Below, piece by piece: positions 60,103 through 64,000 of a DNA stretch of 64,000 bases (the first letter of the stretch is position 1; each line of letters opens with the position of its first letter). The notes below the pieces were generated by a model. That model was not told the DNA's origin. It did no database searches and worked only from the letters and a program-made list of their open reading frames with translations. Position numbers and translations under genes: made by a program. The DNA comes from Pelagicoccus albus. GTDB lineage: Bacteria > Verrucomicrobiota > Verrucomicrobiia > Opitutales > Opitutaceae. The DNA is taken from assembly GCF_014230145.1 (NCBI RefSeq), contig NZ_JACHVC010000012.1, positions 687,001 through 751,000 on the forward strand. Direction: 5' to 3'.

Positions 60103-62684
60103 TAATTGGACTTCCTAAAGTCATTTAAGAGTTCAGTTAACTCGCCTTCACACTCAAGCAGTTCAGGTTGCCATTCACGCCCCAAACGCAGATACCCCGA
60201 CGAGACGCCCCTCCTTTCCGCTTCCTCAATCCATCTCTCGCAATCAGAGAGTCCAAGCGCTTTCTCTACTAGGGCGAACCAAACAAACCGAGCACCCACT
60301 CCACCCTTGCTTGAAAGATACCCCGGATAAAGATCAGCCAACCCTCGGAAAGCGTTAATCGCAATGTTAGCGTCCCCGCTCAAGACGGATGCCACTCCAG
60401 CCATGAAAACCCAGAAAGGAGCAGGTAGTTCATGCGGTACAACGCTCGCCAAACACTGTTTCCCGTTATCTCGTTTACCAGTCAAGCAGCAGCAGAGAGA
60501 GCTCCTAATCAAATCGAGTTGGCTTACAGGCTCTCCAAGAGATATCAGCGCGTCCCTCAAGCCTTCCCCTCCAGAGTTAACTGAGATCTCGAAACGAGAA
60601 ATCAAACTAATGACGTTTTGATCTTTCGATTCAGAAGAACGACGGAGCAGGTTGAGACAAGATGCCCATTCTTTCCTCAAGGCCTCGCAAGAGTCGAGCA
60701 ACGGGATCTCGTATATTCGCTCGCTGTAGAAGCTGGTGGCATAGACAAGAGCTCCATTCGTGAAACTCTCGTCCCGCTCGCACATTGCCTGCAACACCAA
60801 CTCAACCAGATCAGGTCTTCGAACTTCAACCAACAATCTTAAATAAGCGGGCCAATGACGACTTGACATCCGAGAGCTTGAAAAATCTTTCTGGAGGCAC
60901 TCAAAAGCCATATCGATCCTCCCAGCGGCCCAAAAACCAAGCCCCAAAGAGCTGAGCAGGTCAACACCTTCGTCCACTCTAGCGATTTCCCCTATCAATT
61001 CTCTCGCCATACCATCATCTTTCAACTTGACGCTTAGATTCGCCATGCGACTCACCATAGCCGAACTTTGCGATCTACTGTTCCAGTCGAGCTGATAGAG
61101 AGCGGCAGCCTCCCGCAATTTTCCCTTTCCCTCTAGTATAATTGCCGCCCTACTCGCGACGTCCTCATCATTTGGATACCGCTTTTTCAAAACCTCTGCG
61201 ACTGTAAGTATGTCGGAGGTGTTTTCGAAACATCTGACTTGAAGTAAAGCGATCTCATTTTGCGAGGAGGTACCCTCCGCTTGCCCCTCAAGATCAAGGG
61301 ATAATCTGATTTGCCCTACATAAGACTGATCTAAATCCTTGCCGCAGACAGCCATAGCCTCAAGCCATCTACCTACGGTGCTTGCGAATCGACCGGGACG
61401 AACCAAAGCCCTGTTCCAAGAGATCTCCTGTCGCGCTTTCGCAACTACGGAAATCCACTCTCCAGCCAAAACGCTATCGAGCAATTCTTCCACCACTGCG
61501 TCCCAACGCTCAACTCCAAAACCGGAGTAGGCAAGTGACACGAGCTCAAAAGCCATGCGTCTCAATTCTTCTGAAACGAATCCACTGACCGGAGACTTCA
61601 AATCAGCGAGTAACTCGAAGAAAACCGTAGTACAAATCGGACTACCAGACCAACGAAAAACAGTATAAAGCTGTTCGTACTCGCTGGCCTCATTAACCGG
61701 ATGTAAGAAGACGAGTTTCTCAGGCTCGCCGGATCGACGACAACGATCGACCATTTTCCACAAAGTACCGCCTTCCGGCCTCACGCTCCCAGCTTCAACT
61801 GGGGTCGACTCGTTGAAATAAGCATTAATCGAATTCCAAAGTTTTCGAGGTGAATCGAGCTTACGGCCGACTTGATACGGATAGCGCAGTCCCGAGCGCA
61901 AATACTCGATTGGGGAAGGACATCGGGAAGAAATGATCTTCAAGCGACAGCCTGCACTTCGGGCGGCTACGGCCAACGCATGTGAGTGGATGAAATCATC
62001 AACCAAGGCCACACAAACAGAATATGGTGCCAACCGCTCACCCCAACTGTCCATTGTACTAACCATCAGCTCCTCGCGGTCGATGCGTAGAACCCTTCGC
62101 CCAAGTTCGGACATTTGCTGGAAAACCAACGATACGAGCCGGTCACCCTTCGTCACCCCAACCCACAAGAACAAGGCATCATCATGAACATCGTCCGATA
62201 AATTTTCTTGTGCTGGCTCGCTCCACGGACACTCCCAAATGAACGCGTAAGCCCTCGCTTCAAGCAAAGGAGTGCCAAAAGGCAGGTCCTCTGGAGTCAT
62301 GTAGGAGAAGACCTTTCTCACGCCCAATGCTCCAACTCCCTCCATCGCAGTACGAAAACCACCCAGTTCATCGATCAACGGCATCGCCGCAGAATAAAAA
62401 CGATGAGACCAGTTGCGATTCTGCAAATCGAAAATGCTAGCAAAAGACACGAGCTCAACTTCAGCAGGCAATTCGTCGTAAGCGTAGATCTTCTCACGAT
62501 CTAACTTTCGGCCCCAGCGCTGCTCCAGTTTTTCAATACAGCCTTCGCCCCCGTCGCTAACGAGGAATCCAAAAGAGCTTTCGTCGAACAGCTTCGCCGC
62601 CGAAGCATCCCAATACCGGAAGGGCAGCTCAAGGGCGCTTTCCAAATCAAATGCGAGCGAAGCGGGCTTTTGGGGATCCTCCAT
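60102..62684 (-). CDS. Large protein of unknown function with helical-repeat C-terminal half
   Basis: From the ATG at 62684 (MEDPQKPASLAFDLE) the product has 860 residues; a TTG nine codons upstream is also possible. The first 300 residues look alpha/beta (LFLWVGVTKGDRLVSLVFQQM, VCVALVDDFIHSHALAVAARSAG) and could be glycosyltransferase- or hydrolase-like, but I see no signature. From about 420 it is all helical with TPR-like pairs (ALLQVRCFENTSDILTVAEVL, AAIILEGKGKLREAAALY, GLGFWAAGRIDMAFECLQ). No signal or membrane segment. First gene of the unit with the GMC enzyme and its membrane partners. Confidence 0.6.
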   Translation of the reverse strand: MEDPQKPASLAFDLESALELPFRYWDASAAKLFDESSFGFLVSDGGEGCIEKLEQRWGRKLDREKIYAYDELPAEVELVSFASIFDLQNRNWSHRFYSAAMPLIDELGGFRTAMEGVGALGVRKVFSYMTPEDLPFGTPLLEARAYAFIWECPWSEPAQENLSDDVHDDALFLWVGVTKGDRLVSLVFQQMSELGRRVLRIDREELMVSTMDSWGERLAPYSVCVALVDDFIHSHALAVAARSAGCRLKIISSRCPSPIEYLRSGLRYPYQVGRKLDSPRKLWNSINAYFNESTPVEAGSVRPEGGTLWKMVDRCRRSGEPEKLVFLHPVNEASEYEQLYTVFRWSGSPICTTVFFELLADLKSPVSGFVSEELRRMAFELVSLAYSGFGVERWDAVVEELLDSVLAGEWISVVAKARQEISWNRALVRPGRFASTVGRWLEAMAVCGKDLDQSYVGQIRLSLDLEGQAEGTSSQNEIALLQVRCFENTSDILTVAEVLKKRYPNDEDVASRAAIILEGKGKLREAAALYQLDWNSRSQSSAMVSRMANLSVKLKDDGMARELIGEIARVDEGVDLLSSLGLGFWAAGRIDMAFECLQKDFSSSRMSSRHWPAYLRLLVEVRRPDLVELVLQAMCERDESFTNGALVYATSFYSERIYEIPLLDSCEALRKEWASCLNLLRRSSESKDQNVISLISRFEISVNSGGEGLRDALISLGEPVSQLDLIRSSLCCCLTGKRDNGKQCLASVVPHELPAPFWVFMAGVASVLSGDANIAINAFRGLADLYPGYLSSKGGVGARFVWFALVEKALGLSDCERWIEEAERRGVSSGYLRLGREWQPELLECEGELTELLNDFRKSN

Positions 62685-62758
62685 GGTATGCAAAGGGCTA
62701 AACAGACCCAAAACAATTGCTAGGTCAACGCTTCAGGCGACCACAGCTAATTGATAGG

Positions 62759-63541
62759 CTACTTGGAAGAACGAAGCAGGTCTGGGCTCGCGAACGCAGA
62801 CGCCTCGCATCTGGGAAAACTGGCCTCATCCAAGCCGATGTCGATCTCTCCACCCGCCGCTTTGACGATCGCAAGTCCCGCTGCTACGTCCCAAAAGTAG
62901 ATTCCGCTCTCGTTATAGGCGTCCAGCCAGCCCCTCGCTACCCAAGCCAAGGAGAGTGCAGCAGACCCAAGCAACCTAACTTTGCGGAACTTCTGCATCG
63001 AGTCGACAAACGCCCTAAGCTCTTCGGACTCGTAACTTCTGCCGCTGGGAAATCCCGTCGCTAGAACTCCTCGGCTGGGCTTGGTTTCACCACTTACTCG
63101 GATCGGCTCTCCATTACACTTCGCTCCAAGGTCAGGCCCTCCAGAGTAAAGCTGGCCCCGTTCGAAATCATAAACTACCCCTAGTACAGGCTCCATTCGA
63201 TCCCAAAGGGCGATCGAAACACAACAAAGCGGGATACCTTTCGTGTAATTAATGGTGCCGTCCAACGGATCGACCACCCAAACCAAACCACTTTTCAGCA
63301 GAGTCATTGCCTCTTCACTGAGGTCTTCCTCGCTCAAGATTGGAATACCGGATGATTCTAAAACTCCTATGATCCTGTGGTTAGCATTCAGATCAGCTTC
63401 CGATTTGATATCGTGCGGCAGCTCTTTAACAATCGAGAACCCACGAGCAGAGAGAGCTATACCCGCACTCTTCGCGGCGTCTTCTGCGAATGAAAGCCAA
63501 TTCAACTTCTCCTCAATCGACTTAATCATAGATAACGACAT
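62759..63541 (-). CDS. Inositol monophosphatase family phosphatase
   Basis: The metal-dependent phosphatase signatures are present: the EED element in ILSEEDLSEEA, WVVDPLDGTINYTKGIP and, near the C-terminus, GIYFWDVAAGLAIVKAAGG. The family also includes CysQ and histidinol-phosphate or sugar phosphatases, so the substrate is open; glycan neighbours favour a sugar or inositol phosphate. I start at the ATG at 63541 (260 residues); the frame is open to a TTG at 63571. It lies 33 bp after the second glf. Confidence 0.85.
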   Translation of the reverse strand: MSLSMIKSIEEKLNWLSFAEDAAKSAGIALSARGFSIVKELPHDIKSEADLNANHRIIGVLESSGIPILSEEDLSEEAMTLLKSGLVWVVDPLDGTINYTKGIPLCCVSIALWDRMEPVLGVVYDFERGQLYSGGPDLGAKCNGEPIRVSGETKPSRGVLATGFPSGRSYESEELRAFVDSMQKFRKVRLLGSAALSLAWVARGWLDAYNESGIYFWDVAAGLAIVKAAGGEIDIGLDEASFPRCEASAFASPDLLRSSK

Positions 63542-63574
63542 TCTGGACTGAAGGCCTCGCCTATGATGCAAACC

Positions 63575-64000
63575 TCACCCCAGCAGCACTTTCAGCCGTT
63601 TCAATGCAGCTGCGATCACTTGATGCATATCGTAGTAGCGATATTCTCCCAATCTTCCGCCAAACACAACCTTTCCTTCCATTTCCTTCATCAGGGATTT
63701 GTATTTCGCGAAAACAGCTTGGTTTTCTCCGGTGTTCACGGGATAAAACTCTATATCACCCAACTTCCAGTCACTTGGGTACTCTTTCGTGATCAGAGTC
63801 TTTTCTTTGGAAAAGCTCAAATCGAAGTGTTTGTGCTCAACGATACGGGTGTACGGGATCTGCTCCTCGGTATAATTGACTGCCGCCACACCTTGGAAAT
63901 CAGGCGTATCCAAAAGCTCACGTTCGAAACGGAGGGAGCGGTACTCAAGCGGCCCTTCGCTGTAACCAAAAAATGAATCAGGCGACCCCGTGTAGATGAC
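63575..64000 (-). CDS. glf: Second UDP-galactopyranose mutase, C-terminal part (runs off the window)
   Basis: The frame is open to the right edge, so the N-terminal two thirds is outside. The visible 141 residues match the end of the complete Glf at 53583 segment by segment: VIYTGSPDSFFGYSEG, LEYRSLRFERELLDTPDFQG, EEQIPYTRIVEHKHFDLSFS and GGRLGEYRYYDMHQVIAAAL. The two copies are clearly diverged, so this is not a recent duplication. It leads into the IMPase gene. Confidence 0.88.
   Translation of the reverse strand, partial: VIYTGSPDSFFGYSEGPLEYRSLRFERELLDTPDFQGVAAVNYTEEQIPYTRIVEHKHFDLSFSKEKTLITKEYPSDWKLGDIEFYPVNTGENQAVFAKYKSLMKEMEGKVVFGGRLGEYRYYDMHQVIAAALKRLKVLLG

Overview
The window is a gene-dense bacterial chromosome segment of mid-range G+C with no phage, IS element, CRISPR array, rRNA or tRNA that I can recognise. 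Two exported (Tat-type) Gfo/Idh/MocA paralogues in one operon, a sporadic TIGR03663/Agl23-like membrane protein, a secreted discoidin-like protein and the mix of folate, chemosensory and surface-glycan genes fit a marine-type Verrucomicrobiota of the Opitutales (for example Pelagicoccus-like). That placement is inference from gene content; no marker gene settles it.

Layout. (1) 1-6430, minus strand: an operon of Tat-exported oxidoreductase, DoxX-like membrane protein, second Tat oxidoreductase, secreted discoidin-like protein, TIGR03663-like membrane protein, ApbE-type flavin transferase and the start of a probable glycosyltransferase. (2) 6578-11185: acyl-CoA synthetase, an ABC-F ATPase of the Uup type and a lone prepilin. 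(3) 11182-16492, minus: a compact folate operon Nudix-pabA-pabB-pabC-folP-folB-folK, with overlaps or 1-bp gaps at every junction; FolK carries an extra C-terminal CoA-binding-type domain and the Nudix protein is a good candidate for the missing dihydroneopterin-triphosphate pyrophosphatase. (4) 16516-23340: Gfo/Idh oxidoreductase, YggS, LysR regulator and full-length MetH. (5) 23638-33470, plus: a signalling block with CheR, a soluble histidine kinase carrying a degenerate receiver, a receiver/degenerate HD-GYP protein, CheW, CheD, an HDOD protein, a PAS-like protein, two response regulators and a PAS-PAS-PP2C phosphatase, but no CheA, CheB or chemoreceptor. A strong terminator follows the single-domain regulator at 31568-31600.

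(6) 33495-64000: a large surface-glycan region. A minus operon (cytidylyltransferase, exported acidic protein, TPR protein, small helical protein) diverges across an A+T-rich gap from a plus operon (DUF115/MptE-like protein, two GT2 enzymes, a 69-residue tandem-repeat protein, a GT8-like transferase, an FkbM-type protein). This meets a long minus operon running from 54722 down to 44636 (UDP-galactopyranose mutase, second cytidylyltransferase, SIS isomerase, 2-hydroxyacid dehydrogenase, Gfo/Idh enzyme, two GT2 enzymes with extra C-terminal domains, one of them fused to DUF115, a further GT2, a GT8 and a methyltransferase). Then come a secreted subtilisin with six 52-residue C-terminal repeats and another minus operon (second Glf, inositol-monophosphatase-like enzyme, 869/860-residue orphan, and a GMC oxidoreductase between two homologous three-TM proteins).

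The part that looks least described is the glycan region: two DUF115 proteins (a domain known from Maf nonulosonate transferases), two CMP-sugar synthetases, an unusual four-enzyme sugar-activation cassette without a NeuB or KdsA synthase, a novel exact 69-residue repeat protein, and the membrane-GMC-membrane module.
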